A DNA stretch of 64,000 nt from an uncultured Planococcus sp. GTDB lineage: Bacteria > Bacillota > Bacilli > Bacillales_A > Planococcaceae. The position numbers and the translations under genes are program-made. The first letter of the stretch is position 1; every line of letters starts with the position of its first letter. The stretch lies in the NCBI GenBank assembly GCA_947493585.1, contig CANLRI010000004.1, positions 62,001 through 126,000 on the forward strand. The letters run 5' to 3'. The notes beneath the pieces are model-generated. The model saw nothing but the letters and a program-made list of their open reading frames with translations. It ran no database searches and was not told the origin of the DNA. Below, piece after piece: positions 8,515 through 17,074 of this stretch.

Positions 8515-10488
8515 TTAAAACTCGCTTTCGAGCGACTTAGGCAAAGGAAGAGTCCCGCCCATGAGATAAATGGATTTGTTATTTTCTTTTATCCACTTCA
8601 AGTTAGCTGGAGAAATTTCTTTGTCGCTTGTAAGAATTACTGGCATATCATTTCTATATGCGAACGCGCTTCCGGATAAAGCGTCTGGGAATTGCCATCC
8701 ATTTGCGATTCCGACAGCTGAAACATTAGGATAGTATTCTTTCGCAACAGCTAAGCTCGTTTCCGTTCTTTTACTTCCACTAACTCGATTAACTGTGTAG
8801 CCTTCTGCTTTTAGATAATCCTCAATTGGGCTACCTACTGCATATGTTCCGCCGATGATAGTAATCGTTTCGATATTAGACGCTTCGAGGTAAGTAAGAA
8901 CTGTGTCGGGAAGTTTATCTTGTTTCTTGGTCATCAGAATCGGCTGGTTAAGTTTTGCGGAAACTGGCGCAATGGAAAGTGCATCAGCAAAATTAAAGCC
9001 ATCTACCAAAAAGATTTCAGATGGATCAGCATTCACTTCTTTTGCCACTTCGATTGCTGTCTCGATTCTTGTATCTCCGTAAATTCGTTGTGTTGAAATT
9101 TTATGTCCTTTTAAGCTATCCACCATTATTTCGGAAACAACAGAATCTGAACCTAGAATTAGGACTTTCCCATCCGGTTTCAGCATACGAGCAATGTCTT
9201 TTGTTGCTGCATCCATTACTGATTTACGTTCATTTACAAGTACAATCGTGCCGTTTTTAGAATTAGTTAAAGCCCCACCAGCCAAAGCATCAGGGAAGTT
9301 TCTACCGCTCGCTACAATTACATGGTCAAGTGTTCCATCAGAAACATCTTGATTCATCAATTTGTTTGTGTGGTAGCGGTCATCTCCACCAAACCGCTCA
9401 ATAGTTTGCTCGACAGGCTCTTCCGGCTCGGCAGGCGGGTCAGCAGGTTCTTCCGGTTCGGCCGGTGGTTCGACTGGGTCAGTTGGAGGATCCACTGGGT
9501 CAGTTGGTGGTTCTGGCTCGGTTGGTGGTTCTACCGGATCTGTTTCATTAGAAGTGAATGAAATTTTGAATTCATAATTTTCGTCATAGAAATCGGAGTT
9601 CTGTAAGTTAAGTAGATATACGCCGGTCAACTCTTCATTGTCTACCTCTAAATCAATTGTGAATGTTTGGTCGGGTATTCCCGCTACCGCTTTTGAATAA
9701 AGGGTTGTCCACGTACCATCTTTCTTTTCGGCCTCAATACTATAGGTGATATAAGCATCTCTATGTGTCCATTTCTCAAACTCATAATCGGAGTAATGAA
9801 TTTCAGCCTTAAGTTGTCCTTGAGAAGTAGCTTTGATACCAAAGATGTCTCTGCGGTCATATTCACTTGACCACGTAGTTTTAATTAATTTGTTCGTTTC
9901 GACAAGTGCATATTCTACGTTATCGTTCAGTGGGTCAAATACATCATTAGGTTCATGAGGGTTATCTCCTGCAGGATTGGCTTTGTATTCTAGATTTACG
10001 ATGTAATTCGGATTTTTCGTTTTTGAATAGGACGCATAGTAAAATTCCTTGCCTGTATATTTTCCATGCTCTTGCTCGTACTCGAAGATCTCTACAACGT
10101 CGTCTTTCTGTTCATCGTAAACATAAATCATGCCCCGCCCCGTGTCTTGAAGAGTCATCCATGACATATTCCCTCTTTCATTAGGGAGCGTGATTTTCCA
10201 CCAATCCACCGTGCTCAAACTTTCTTCGACTCCGACCAACGAAATAACACGTTTCGTTTTTTCGCTATCTGCATATGACGCTGGCATCATGATCTCTTTC
10301 GCTTGTCGCCAATCGTCATTGGGCTCGGCTTCACACACATAGCGTGTCGTGCCATCTTCATATATCTCTTGTTCATCTCCACATTTGTAATCCCAGGCTA
10401 ATTCATTTGCATTGGATTGAATTGGAGCCATAACTCCACTTGCAGCTAGCGTTAAAGTAAGCACACCTGATTTAATCGATTTTTTCAT
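8515..10488 (-). CDS. secreted cell-wall-binding protein (three CWB2 repeats)
   Basis: 657 residues with an N-terminal signal peptide (cut near QSNANE, about residue 28). An N-terminal beta-rich region (about 30-315) contains two repeats beginning EPNDDW and EPNDVF, similar to pre-peptidase C-terminal-type domains. A proline/glutamate-rich linker (PPTEPEPPTDPVD...) follows, then three CWB2-type wall-anchoring repeats (RFGGDDRYHTN, RIYGDTRIETA, RVSGSKRTETS), each with a FPDAL or FADAL core. In Gram-positive bacteria CWB2 modules bind wall polymers noncovalently. It precedes the propeller/PKD protein by 15 bp and may anchor it or the pilus. A probable promoter lies upstream near 10540. Confidence 0.88.
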   Translation of the reverse strand: MKKSIKSGVLTLTLAASGVMAPIQSNANELAWDYKCGDEQEIYEDGTTRYVCEAEPNDDWRQAKEIMMPASYADSEKTKRVISLVGVEESLSTVDWWKITLPNERGNMSWMTLQDTGRGMIYVYDEQKDDVVEIFEYEQEHGKYTGKEFYYASYSKTKNPNYIVNLEYKANPAGDNPHEPNDVFDPLNDNVEYALVETNKLIKTTWSSEYDRRDIFGIKATSQGQLKAEIHYSDYEFEKWTHRDAYITYSIEAEKKDGTWTTLYSKAVAGIPDQTFTIDLEVDNEELTGVYLLNLQNSDFYDENYEFKISFTSNETDPVEPPTEPEPPTDPVDPPTDPVEPPAEPEEPADPPAEPEEPVEQTIERFGGDDRYHTNKLMNQDVSDGTLDHVIVASGRNFPDALAGGALTNSKNGTIVLVNERKSVMDAATKDIARMLKPDGKVLILGSDSVVSEIMVDSLKGHKISTQRIYGDTRIETAIEVAKEVNADPSEIFLVDGFNFADALSIAPVSAKLNQPILMTKKQDKLPDTVLTYLEASNIETITIIGGTYAVGSPIEDYLKAEGYTVNRVSGSKRTETSLAVAKEYYPNVSAVGIANGWQFPDALSGSAFAYRNDMPVILTSDKEISPANLKWIKENNKSIYLMGGTLPLPKSLESEF

Positions 10489-10511
10489 GATAACTTCCCC
10501 CTTTTGATTAT

Positions 10512-10542
10512 AGATAATATAACGTTATCTACTTATATTATA
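10512..10542 (-). promoter_or_regulatory. possible promoter with AGATAA-N7-TTATCT operator
   Basis: TATAAT at 10542-10537 on the minus strand has only a weak -35 (ATACTT) at 17 bases. An inverted repeat AGATAA-N7-TTATCT (10512-10530) sits between it and the start codon, where a repressor or activator could bind. Confidence 0.4.
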
Positions 10543-10582
10543 AAACTAAAAGTGTGCCTAAGTATACATTTTTTACGTTTTT

Positions 10583-11509
10583 TCACATATAATACTGACT
10601 ATTTGCATAGAAAAGGAGCGGGTCGTGAGGTACTCCGTCAATTCGAATCTCAAAATGCAAATGCGGACCTGTGGAATTTCCGGTATTTCCGACTGTCCCA
10701 ATGACATTGCCGGGGCTTACCTGATCACCAGCTGCCGACTGAATTCTATGTAAATGAGCATATCGAGTTTCGATTCCATCGCTGTGCTTGATGACAACGA
10801 CATTGCCGTAACCGTTAATAAATCCAGCAAACTTGACTTCGCCTTCCATCGCTGGCGTTACTGGCGTGTCTAGCACTCCACCATCTGCAATATCGATGCC
10901 GGCATGGAGCTTATAAACGCCTGTGTAGGGGTTTGTTCGCATTCCAAATTTTGATGTGACTCGATTTGTATATGGAACGGGCCATGAAAAGCCTTGAGCG
11001 TTTGGTACGCCCATCGCAACATCACCGATACTTGGCTGCTGTATCACTTCGCCATTTGGCTTATAAGAATAACTTGCAACCTGTACAAATGATTTATCGG
11101 CATTATTCGCATAATATGAATTCTGTTTTGTCTTAATAAATGCCAATAAGGTGGGAGAATCAATATCCTCTGAAAAATTGGCATTTGATGCTGAGAACTC
11201 TTGAGGAAACTCTTCTACCGTGTCTTCATCAAAAAAATGCATTTCTACTATTTCATAATCAGTTGAGGATAAACGGGAATTTTTCTCGAAGCTATTACGA
11301 AAAGTCGTCATTGCTTTTGACTGATCAAAAATGATCTTCCCACTGGCCAATTCTTCCTCCACGATTTCCAAAGCAGCATCATGTGCCGCTATCTCTAAAT
11401 CTTCTTTTAAATAATGAAGTGTTTGGGCCTTCGTTTGTAAATCATGATTCATCACCATGCCGCTTACAGCAATAAAAACAATGAAGACCATTCGCAAGAC
11501 TACTTCCAC
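10583..11509 (-). CDS. membrane-anchored M23 (LytM-type) peptidase
   Basis: 308 residues from GTG 11509, with AGGAGG nine bases upstream. Residues about 6-20 form a membrane anchor. The middle is a TadE/pilin-like helical stretch with no clear family. Residues about 185-300 are an M23 zinc endopeptidase with HAGID and HLHFE metal motifs. M23 enzymes cut peptidoglycan cross-links. It is the last gene of the Tad cluster, directly after the pseudopilin-like gene, so local wall opening for pilus passage is the likely role. Confidence 0.9.
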   Translation of the reverse strand: MEVVLRMVFIVFIAVSGMVMNHDLQTKAQTLHYLKEDLEIAAHDAALEIVEEELASGKIIFDQSKAMTTFRNSFEKNSRLSSTDYEIVEMHFFDEDTVEEFPQEFSASNANFSEDIDSPTLLAFIKTKQNSYYANNADKSFVQVASYSYKPNGEVIQQPSIGDVAMGVPNAQGFSWPVPYTNRVTSKFGMRTNPYTGVYKLHAGIDIADGGVLDTPVTPAMEGEVKFAGFINGYGNVVVIKHSDGIETRYAHLHRIQSAAGDQVSPGNVIGTVGNTGNSTGPHLHFEIRIDGVPHDPLLFYANSQYYM

Positions 11510-11532
11510 TTAAGATATCCTCCTTTCAAATT

Positions 11533-11931
11533 TTACGGAATGTATTCGCTTTTTATCACTTGCGTTACGGTATATGGCACGTAACTCTCCGGACGATCAC
11601 AACTCGCAAAGTCAAAAGCTTCCCAAATGTTCATCATCGGACGAGGAATCGTAACTGAAACCGTTATGTCTCCACCTCTGGAAACAGGCTGATCTGTTCC
11701 TTCAATTTGAATACAGGATGGATTATAGCCATGATTTTCAACAAGAATATCTTTAAATTTGCCGTACAATTCTTCGCTGAATTGACCATTTATTGCAGCT
11801 TCTTTTTGAACCTCATAAAGCGATATTTTGATTGATTCCTGGGTTGTGGCTGCATTGTGATACAGGATTGGTTGAAATACAGAAAACAAAAGTAAACCAA
11901 GTGTCAGTACAGTGCCTAAAATGTGGGCCAT
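11533..11931 (-). CDS. pseudopilin-like membrane protein (TadE-like position)
   Basis: 132 residues starting at ATG 11931 behind AAGGTGG. One N-terminal hydrophobic helix (about residues 3-24) is followed by a soluble domain with two cysteines (SCIQIEG, ASCDRP), which may pair outside the cell. It sits between the four pilin-like genes and the M23 gene, where Tad clusters carry minor pseudopilins, but the sequence lacks a clear prepilin Gly-Glu(+5) motif. A minor-pilin role is inferred from shape and position. Confidence 0.65.
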   Translation of the reverse strand: MAHILGTVLTLGLLLFSVFQPILYHNAATTQESIKISLYEVQKEAAINGQFSEELYGKFKDILVENHGYNPSCIQIEGTDQPVSRGGDITVSVTIPRPMMNIWEAFDFASCDRPESYVPYTVTQVIKSEYIP

Positions 11932-11952
11932 TATTCAATCCACCTTCCATGT

Positions 11953-12006
11953 CAAAAAATGAAGAGAAAGCAGAACGACATTGAAACCGCTCTGCTTCTA
12001 TTTTTA
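11953..12006 (-). terminator. hairpin after the pilin-like genes
   Basis: GAAGCAGAGCG ... CGTTCTGCTTTC stem between the last pilin-like gene and the pseudopilin-like gene. The minus-strand T-run is displaced by about ten bases, so it may be partial, giving high pilin and lower downstream expression. Confidence 0.5.
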
Positions 12007-12014
12007 AAGTAATC

Positions 12015-12179
12015 TTATGGTGCTGTGATAATCGTTGAATCTAGGCTTTCCAAGTTGCTTGTTACACTTGCGTTTGTTGTCGAGATAGAGTTGTTCAATC
12101 CATCGCTGCCGAAAATGACCACAAATCCGATTCCTACAACTGCGATGATCGTGATTAAAAGTGCTACCATTTTATCCAT
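12015..12179 (-). CDS. small pilin-like protein, copy 4 of 4
   Basis: 54 residues, ATG 12179 with a strong AGGAGGAA site. MDKMVALLITIIAVVGIGF begins a single hydrophobic helix, followed by GSDGLNNSISTTNASV and a short Ser/Thr-rich tail ending TIITAP. It has the size and shape of a Flp/Tad major pilin, but there is no charged leader or Gly|x4-Glu cleavage motif, so it would have to be used unprocessed or belong to a divergent class. It is last in the tandem set. Confidence 0.75.
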   Translation of the reverse strand: MDKMVALLITIIAVVGIGFVVIFGSDGLNNSISTTNASVTSNLESLDSTIITAP

Positions 12180-12237
12180 TCCAAATTCCTCCTAATGTTT
12201 TCTCTATATTTTCCTTGCGATTAAACCCAAATATTAT

Positions 12238-12402
12238 TTAAGGCGCTGTGATGATCGTCGAATCCAGGCTTTCCAAGTTGCCCGTAACATCAGCATTTGT
12301 TGTTGAGATAGAGTTGTTTAGCCCATCGCTGCCGAAGATGACCACAAATCCGATTCCTACAACTGCGATGATTGTGATTAAAAGTGCTACCATTTTATCC
12401 AT
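12238..12402 (-). CDS. small pilin-like protein, copy 3 of 4
   Basis: 54 residues, ATG 12402 behind AGGAGGAACTT. The hydrophobic N-terminal half is identical to copy 2; the tail reads NADVTGNLESLDS, differing from copy 4 (NASVTSNLESLDS). Same single-helix architecture and the same strong ribosome site as its neighbours. Confidence 0.75.
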   Translation of the reverse strand: MDKMVALLITIIAVVGIGFVVIFGSDGLNNSISTTNADVTGNLESLDSTIITAP

Positions 12403-12742
12403 TCCAAGTTCCTCCTAAATGATTGTTATATTTTGTGTTTCCTTGTTCCCTATTCGGGTTTTAAATTACGGAGCGGTAATGATTGTGGAGTCCAAGCTTT
12501 CCAAGTTGCCCGTAACATCAGCATTTGTTGTTGAGATAGAGTTGTTTAGCCCATCGCTGCCGAAGATGACCACAAATCCGATTCCTACAACTGCGATGAT
12601 TGTGATTAAAAGTGCTACCATTTTATCCATTCCAAGTTCCTCCTAAATGATTGTTATATTTTGTGTTTCCTTGTTCCCTATTCGGGTTTTAAATTACGGA
12701 GCGGTAATGATTGTGGAGTCCAAGCTTTCCAAGTTGCCCGTT
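12287..12742. repeat. 228-bp tandem duplication in the pilin array
   Basis: Two adjacent units with a 228-bp period. They cover the end of one pilin-like gene, the intergenic spacer (with TTTTGTGTTTCCTTG) and the start of the next, and are practically identical. The outer copies are older and more diverged. Confidence 0.85.
12466..12630 (-). CDS. small pilin-like protein, copy 2 of 4
   Basis: 54 residues, ATG 12630 behind AGGAGGAACTT. Its front half matches copy 3 and its back half matches copy 1 at the DNA level, consistent with a recent 228-bp tandem duplication whose junction falls inside the genes. Product otherwise as for the other copies. Confidence 0.75.
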   Translation of the reverse strand: MDKMVALLITIIAVVGIGFVVIFGSDGLNNSISTTNADVTGNLESLDSTIITAP

Positions 12743-12858
12743 ACACTTGCGTTTGTTGTCGAGATAGAGTTGTTCAGTCCATCGCTGCCGAAGATAACGA
12801 CAAACCCGATTCCGACAACTGCGATGATCGTAATTAAAAGTGCTACCATTTTATCCAT
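12694..12858 (-). CDS. small pilin-like protein, copy 1 of 4
   Basis: 54 residues, ATG 12858 behind TTGGAGGAACTATAA. It is the first of four tandem paralogues and lies 24 bp after the TadC-like gene. One hydrophobic N-terminal helix and a polar tail, like the others. Four near-identical structural genes with strong ribosome sites suggest a protein made in large amounts, as expected for a pilus subunit. Confidence 0.75.
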   Translation of the reverse strand: MDKMVALLITIIAVVGIGFVVIFGSDGLNNSISTTNASVTGNLESLDSTIITAP

Positions 12859-12882
12859 TTATAGTTCCTCCAATTTTGTTTT

Positions 12883-13740
12883 TTACATATTCATTGCTTG
12901 ACTTGTCATTTGGAACATAAACCACATAAACCAACCGATTACTGCAAACGCTGAAAGGAAGAAAAATGTATAGAATGAGTTTCTTTGGACTTCCGCTTTT
13001 TGCAGAAGCATCTCTGAGCGGCGATGTCCAAACACTTCGTTCTGTTCTTCCAATACTTGTAACGCATTATCACGGTCCATCCTATGTAGACCAGCTAGGA
13101 AATCTCCTAAAAACTGTGCTGTTTCTCCACCCAATGCAGCTTCGAAATTTTGACCTGCTAATTGAGGTGATTCGCGCCATTGACGCATAAACTGATTGAG
13201 CATCGGCTTAATGTAATGAACATATGGCAAAGTATCTTTCAAAAGATGATAAACGTTGATCTCTTCACGAGTATTACCGATTAAGTCTGTCTTCAGCATG
13301 GCAAACAGGGAAAAAAGTTCCCCTTCCTTCATTTCCGTTATCTTCTTAACTCGGCGCGCCAGGTAAAGACGAATGAGGGAAAACTTGAAAACCGGTTCGG
13401 TCAACACCGCCCATGCCACTAAGAAGAGGATGGTATTGGTAGACGTTGTAGTTAAAGAAAGATAGAGCATTCCCGATAACAATCCGACTACCCGAACGAC
13501 TGCGAAGCGGTAATTCGTCATCCAGGGAAGGTGAGCCTCTTTAAACAATTGAGTAATCTCGGATTCAGATGTCCGTTTTTTCGTGATTTCATTTTGCTTT
13601 CTCAAATGTCGTTTCATTCGATGCCGCATAAATCGTCTTTCTTCTTTTGAGTACAGTGCTGCATATGTCCGCATCATCGCAAGCACCACGAAAAGAATAA
13701 AAACGCTATATTGAATCGCGGTTAATACATACGCAGTCAT
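12883..13740 (-). CDS. TadC-like inner-membrane platform protein
   Basis: 285 residues from ATG 13740, chosen because AAGGGG lies eight bases upstream; a longer TTG start overlaps that site. There are hydrophobic segments near residues 5-24, a pair near 85-125 and one near the C-terminus (about 260-280), with a long helical cytoplasmic part between. This is the GspF/T2SSF layout of TadB/TadC pairs, which form the membrane base that the CpaF ATPase drives. It lies 30 bp behind the TadB-like gene. Confidence 0.8.
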   Translation of the reverse strand: MTAYVLTAIQYSVFILFVVLAMMRTYAALYSKEERRFMRHRMKRHLRKQNEITKKRTSESEITQLFKEAHLPWMTNYRFAVVRVVGLLSGMLYLSLTTTSTNTILFLVAWAVLTEPVFKFSLIRLYLARRVKKITEMKEGELFSLFAMLKTDLIGNTREEINVYHLLKDTLPYVHYIKPMLNQFMRQWRESPQLAGQNFEAALGGETAQFLGDFLAGLHRMDRDNALQVLEEQNEVFGHRRSEMLLQKAEVQRNSFYTFFFLSAFAVIGWFMWFMFQMTSQAMNM

Positions 13741-13770
13741 AGACATCACCCCTTTCAATGAATTAGTGTT

Positions 13771-14724
13771 TTATAAGTCAGCTCGCGGCTTGCTCATGAT
13801 AATTGAGCCCATCGCACTTGATATCGCAAGTGCAGTAGCAGCAATCAAACCGATCAAGCTGCTGGTTTGTTCCATTAAGGTACTGGTTTGATACATCAGG
13901 GTTACTCGATATGCCATGACAAGGAAGATGGGGATGAAGACGATCGGCATAAAACCAAGAATGACTGTTTCCATTCGCTTCGTCTTCAAAGCTTCCATGT
14001 CCCGCTCCCGCTTCCGCAAGTCACGGTGAATGTCTAAAAGTCCCTCACTAATGTCTGCGTTATCTCGGTAGGATTTAACGAGAAGATTCGTGAAGCGGCT
14101 GGCATATGTTGAACGAAGCGAGAAGGCAAATAGCTGGACCGCTTCGAGGAACGATTCTTCTGTCCGCTCTTTTTGCATACTGGATAAGAGCTTTTGGAAA
14201 TTAAGGCGAAGGCGTTTATCGTGAACTAGATGTGTCATTTCGAAAATAGAATGATAAGCGTCCTTGTTCTTCTGATACGCTTGAATGTACAAATGAAATT
14301 CCTTCATGAAGGCAAGAGACCCATCGAGCCGAATGCTCGTCATGCGATAGCGAAGAAGAATGTACGGTACAGCGCCGATCAACAGACCCATTAAGAGCGC
14401 AAAGTCGATACGGCCCGTCATTAAGGTCAATGAGAGTGTAACCGTCGCGAACAAACTTACTGTTAATCCATAGAAGTTCCAAAGGTGCTTTTCGTGGGTG
14501 TCTGGAGCAACCGTGAAGACCAGGCGTTGGATATGTTTGAAAAACGGGTGCTTAATCGCCTTTTGGAACCGCTCTTGTTCCATTCTTTGATGCTTACGCA
14601 AACGATGCTTCCGGATTTGAAATCTCCTTGCATTCATCAGGAGCGGCCAAATAAGCTTCCATATACCGAAGAACATAATCAGATAGCCTAAACCTTTTGC
14701 GATGACTTCAATCAGTTGGATCAT
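13771..14724 (-). CDS. TadB-like inner-membrane platform protein
   Basis: 317 residues. ATG 14724 overlaps the CpaF stop codon (ATGA), a sign of coupled translation. A membrane helix near residues 8-28, a pair near 85-125 and two more near 250-310 flank a helical cytoplasmic region (about 130-240) that contains the T2SSF-type fold features. It is the partner of the next gene in the pilus base. Assignment as TadB rather than TadC follows gene order only. Confidence 0.8.
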   Translation of the reverse strand: MIQLIEVIAKGLGYLIMFFGIWKLIWPLLMNARRFQIRKHRLRKHQRMEQERFQKAIKHPFFKHIQRLVFTVAPDTHEKHLWNFYGLTVSLFATVTLSLTLMTGRIDFALLMGLLIGAVPYILLRYRMTSIRLDGSLAFMKEFHLYIQAYQKNKDAYHSIFEMTHLVHDKRLRLNFQKLLSSMQKERTEESFLEAVQLFAFSLRSTYASRFTNLLVKSYRDNADISEGLLDIHRDLRKRERDMEALKTKRMETVILGFMPIVFIPIFLVMAYRVTLMYQTSTLMEQTSSLIGLIAATALAISSAMGSIIMSKPRADL

Positions 14725-16232
14725 TCCGTCTCACCTGCATCTTTAAATAGAATTGGCTGAATGATGCCTTCCTGCATTGGAGAGATTGCTTTCCGTTCTG
14801 CCATAAGGGTTCGGAAATTCGCTAGGGTTGTATCTCCTTCCTCATTGAGCAGCTGCACTAAGGAATCTGAAAGTTGGTCGTTATATTCCCATTGGTGATT
14901 AATGCTGTCATATTTCATTAAGTAAGAGATCCAAGCCTTGTCCGTGTTGTAGTCATAGTTGACTTCAAAAACACTAGTAACGCGCTTTTTATTGCCAGGG
15001 AATGTCTTCATCGTTACACCAAGATTGAGAGTTTGAGAAACTCTTCGTACTTCGTTTACATAGCGTCTGGAAGGATACACATCCAGGATATGCTGTGCCA
15101 GCTGCTCGCAAACTTTGGAAGGCTCTGTTACGTGATAAGTCATGAGCAAGCCAGTGGCCCCACGCGAAGCTCCATCAATCGCTGCGTCAGCCTCCACACC
15201 TCGTACTTCCTGCATGATGACGTAATCATGGTCAAATCGTAAGATGGTTTTTAGAACACTCCGAATGTCAGCGTCCGAGATAGAAAATTCATGAACTAAG
15301 CGTTCGGGAAAGTCACGTTTTAGGAATGTTTCAGGGTGCGTCTCGATCATCAAAGCAACCAAATCTGCCGGCCGCTCCGCATAGAAGGTTTTTAGCATGG
15401 TTGATTTTCCAGACTCTACACCACCTGCTACGACCATATTTGTCCGAACACGAGCAAGCGTTTGGAAGATGGGGATATCTTCTCTCGCGATCGTTCCATA
15501 CCGCACTTGTTCTTCAAAACTGAAGTTGTTGACGATGAAGCGGCGGAAAACAATGGTTGGGTAAAGCGTTCTTGGAGGGATAGTCAAGGTAATCCGAGTG
15601 CCGTCAGGTAGATCCAATTCACCTTGCGGCTGCTTTTCATTTACCGTGAAGTTTGGATTGTTTTGTTGTAGCAAACGAATAATTTCCTCTACTTCTTCAA
15701 TCGATGAAAACTCTTCGTCCTGTTTCACAAACTTCCCATCAATCTTGAACCAAATTTCTTTGCCTAAGATTTTTGCTGATGGTGAGTTTGGATGGCGTTG
15801 CCATTTGTAGAAGTTCTTGAAACGATAGATATGTTCAAAGATGGCGTGAGATAGCGAATCGAACATTGGATCATAGCTAATGTTTTGATAAGGGGAATCT
15901 CTCAAAAAAGAATTTATCTCGTCGATTAGCATATCCATGGATTCTTTATTTCCGAGCGTCGCTTGGTGCTCGATGCGCTGGCGTTCAGCTCGTTCATTTT
16001 CTTTGATCATTTTGTCTTCCACTTTATCGTGGAAGAACTTTTGTACGGCTCTTTTGGCAGCCTGGAAATCATGGCGGACCGTTTGGCTAGGAGCGGCGGT
16101 TTTTAATTTTAGGCGGTTTTGTTCTCCACCCTTCTCAATTAAGAAAGTGTTAATGTCGAACCCGTCGTTCCAGCTTTCGGTGATTTCACTTGGCAAGCCT
16201 TCGTATTTCTCTTCTTTCGATTGAACAACCAT
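14721..16232 (-). CDS. cpaF: CpaF/TadA-type secretion ATPase
   Basis: 503 residues from ATG 16232 with GGGAGG upstream. The N-terminal domain (about 60-240) is followed by the VirB11/PulE-type ATPase core with Walker A GGVESGKST (about residue 270), an Asp/Glu-box, and the Walker B/His region around QEVRGVEADAAI. CpaF proteins are hexameric cytoplasmic ATPases that assemble Tad pili. Neighbours are the CpaE-like protein upstream and the platform proteins downstream. It could also serve as a VirB11 for conjugation, but its place in the Tad order favours the pilus. Confidence 0.93.
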   Translation of the reverse strand: MVVQSKEEKYEGLPSEITESWNDGFDINTFLIEKGGEQNRLKLKTAAPSQTVRHDFQAAKRAVQKFFHDKVEDKMIKENERAERQRIEHQATLGNKESMDMLIDEINSFLRDSPYQNISYDPMFDSLSHAIFEHIYRFKNFYKWQRHPNSPSAKILGKEIWFKIDGKFVKQDEEFSSIEEVEEIIRLLQQNNPNFTVNEKQPQGELDLPDGTRITLTIPPRTLYPTIVFRRFIVNNFSFEEQVRYGTIAREDIPIFQTLARVRTNMVVAGGVESGKSTMLKTFYAERPADLVALMIETHPETFLKRDFPERLVHEFSISDADIRSVLKTILRFDHDYVIMQEVRGVEADAAIDGASRGATGLLMTYHVTEPSKVCEQLAQHILDVYPSRRYVNEVRRVSQTLNLGVTMKTFPGNKKRVTSVFEVNYDYNTDKAWISYLMKYDSINHQWEYNDQLSDSLVQLLNEEGDTTLANFRTLMAERKAISPMQEGIIQPILFKDAGETE

Positions 16233-16261
16233 TTGTCTTCCTCCCTTCAGTCAGCAGGCGG

Positions 16262-17074
16262 TTATTTATTTAGCCGGAAAAACCCTTTTTTAACAGGAGC
16301 AACCTCTTTTAGAGGGAATGCCATATCTTTTCCGATATCTTTGGCCAACTGTTCGATACTTGCTTGGTACTTCTGATTTGGATACGTGTAGAGGAAGCGG
16401 TTTTCCAACTCGGAAATAATCCCATCCTCTGTATAGGGGATTGTGTGAACGTCCTGCAGGTCTTTTTCTTTTGCAATTTTCTTTGAATCCAGCAGATATG
16501 ATTTTTCCTGGTATTTGTTCAAAATAAAACGAATATGTCTCTTTTCAATGGATAGCGGAGTAAGAATGTCCTCTTCCAACTGATTGAAGCGTTTCAACAC
16601 TTTGGGCTGCTGCGTCAGAATTGCGTAGCGGTGACCTGCTTCATATACAGCTTCTGCACTAAGCGCATTATCTAAATGCCCTCCCGCATCGATCAGCACG
16701 ACATCGAATACTTGCTGGGAGCGGTCAATGAGATAGCTGACCTCTTCAACCTTAAAACTTCGAACTAATCGCCCGTTTCGATTACCTGGCAAAATATAGA
16801 GGTTATTCTCTTCCACTTTCACAAAGCGTTGTAAAAACTCTTCGTTATTATCCAGTTGCTTGCCGGCTAAGCGCGGTTTGAGAGTGTCTAGAAAATCTTT
16901 GGCTTCCGGCAAGTAATCTGATCCGTCGTCCCAAGCGTTTAAAGAAAGGACGCCGATTTTGGCATCGGATAGTTTTGATAAGGCGAGTGCTACAGAATAA
17001 ACTGTATTGGTAACACCGACATTCCCTCCTGCTGAGAAAAAGGTAGCGATTCGATTATTCGTCTTTGGATTCAT
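16262..17074 (-). CDS. CpaE/TadZ-like protein with degenerate P-loop
   Basis: 270 residues from ATG 17074. This start lies inside the end of the CpaB-like gene and follows GGAAAGG by nine bases; upstream ATGs are less well placed. The fold is MinD/ParA-like (VLSLNAWDDGSDYL; VLIDAGGHLDNAL), but the Walker A region reads SAGGNVGVTNTV and lacks the GK[ST] lysine. Atypical P-loops are known in the TadZ/CpaE family, which places Tad pili at the pole. It is one of three such proteins in this window. Confidence 0.8.
   Translation of the reverse strand: MNPKTNNRIATFFSAGGNVGVTNTVYSVALALSKLSDAKIGVLSLNAWDDGSDYLPEAKDFLDTLKPRLAGKQLDNNEEFLQRFVKVEENNLYILPGNRNGRLVRSFKVEEVSYLIDRSQQVFDVVLIDAGGHLDNALSAEAVYEAGHRYAILTQQPKVLKRFNQLEEDILTPLSIEKRHIRFILNKYQEKSYLLDSKKIAKEKDLQDVHTIPYTEDGIISELENRFLYTYPNQKYQASIEQLAKDIGKDMAFPLKEVAPVKKGFFRLNK

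Noticed and set aside
12419..12901. Plus-strand frames opposite the pilin-like array (75 and 84 codons)
   Set aside because: Mirror images of the duplicated minus-strand genes, without ribosome sites.
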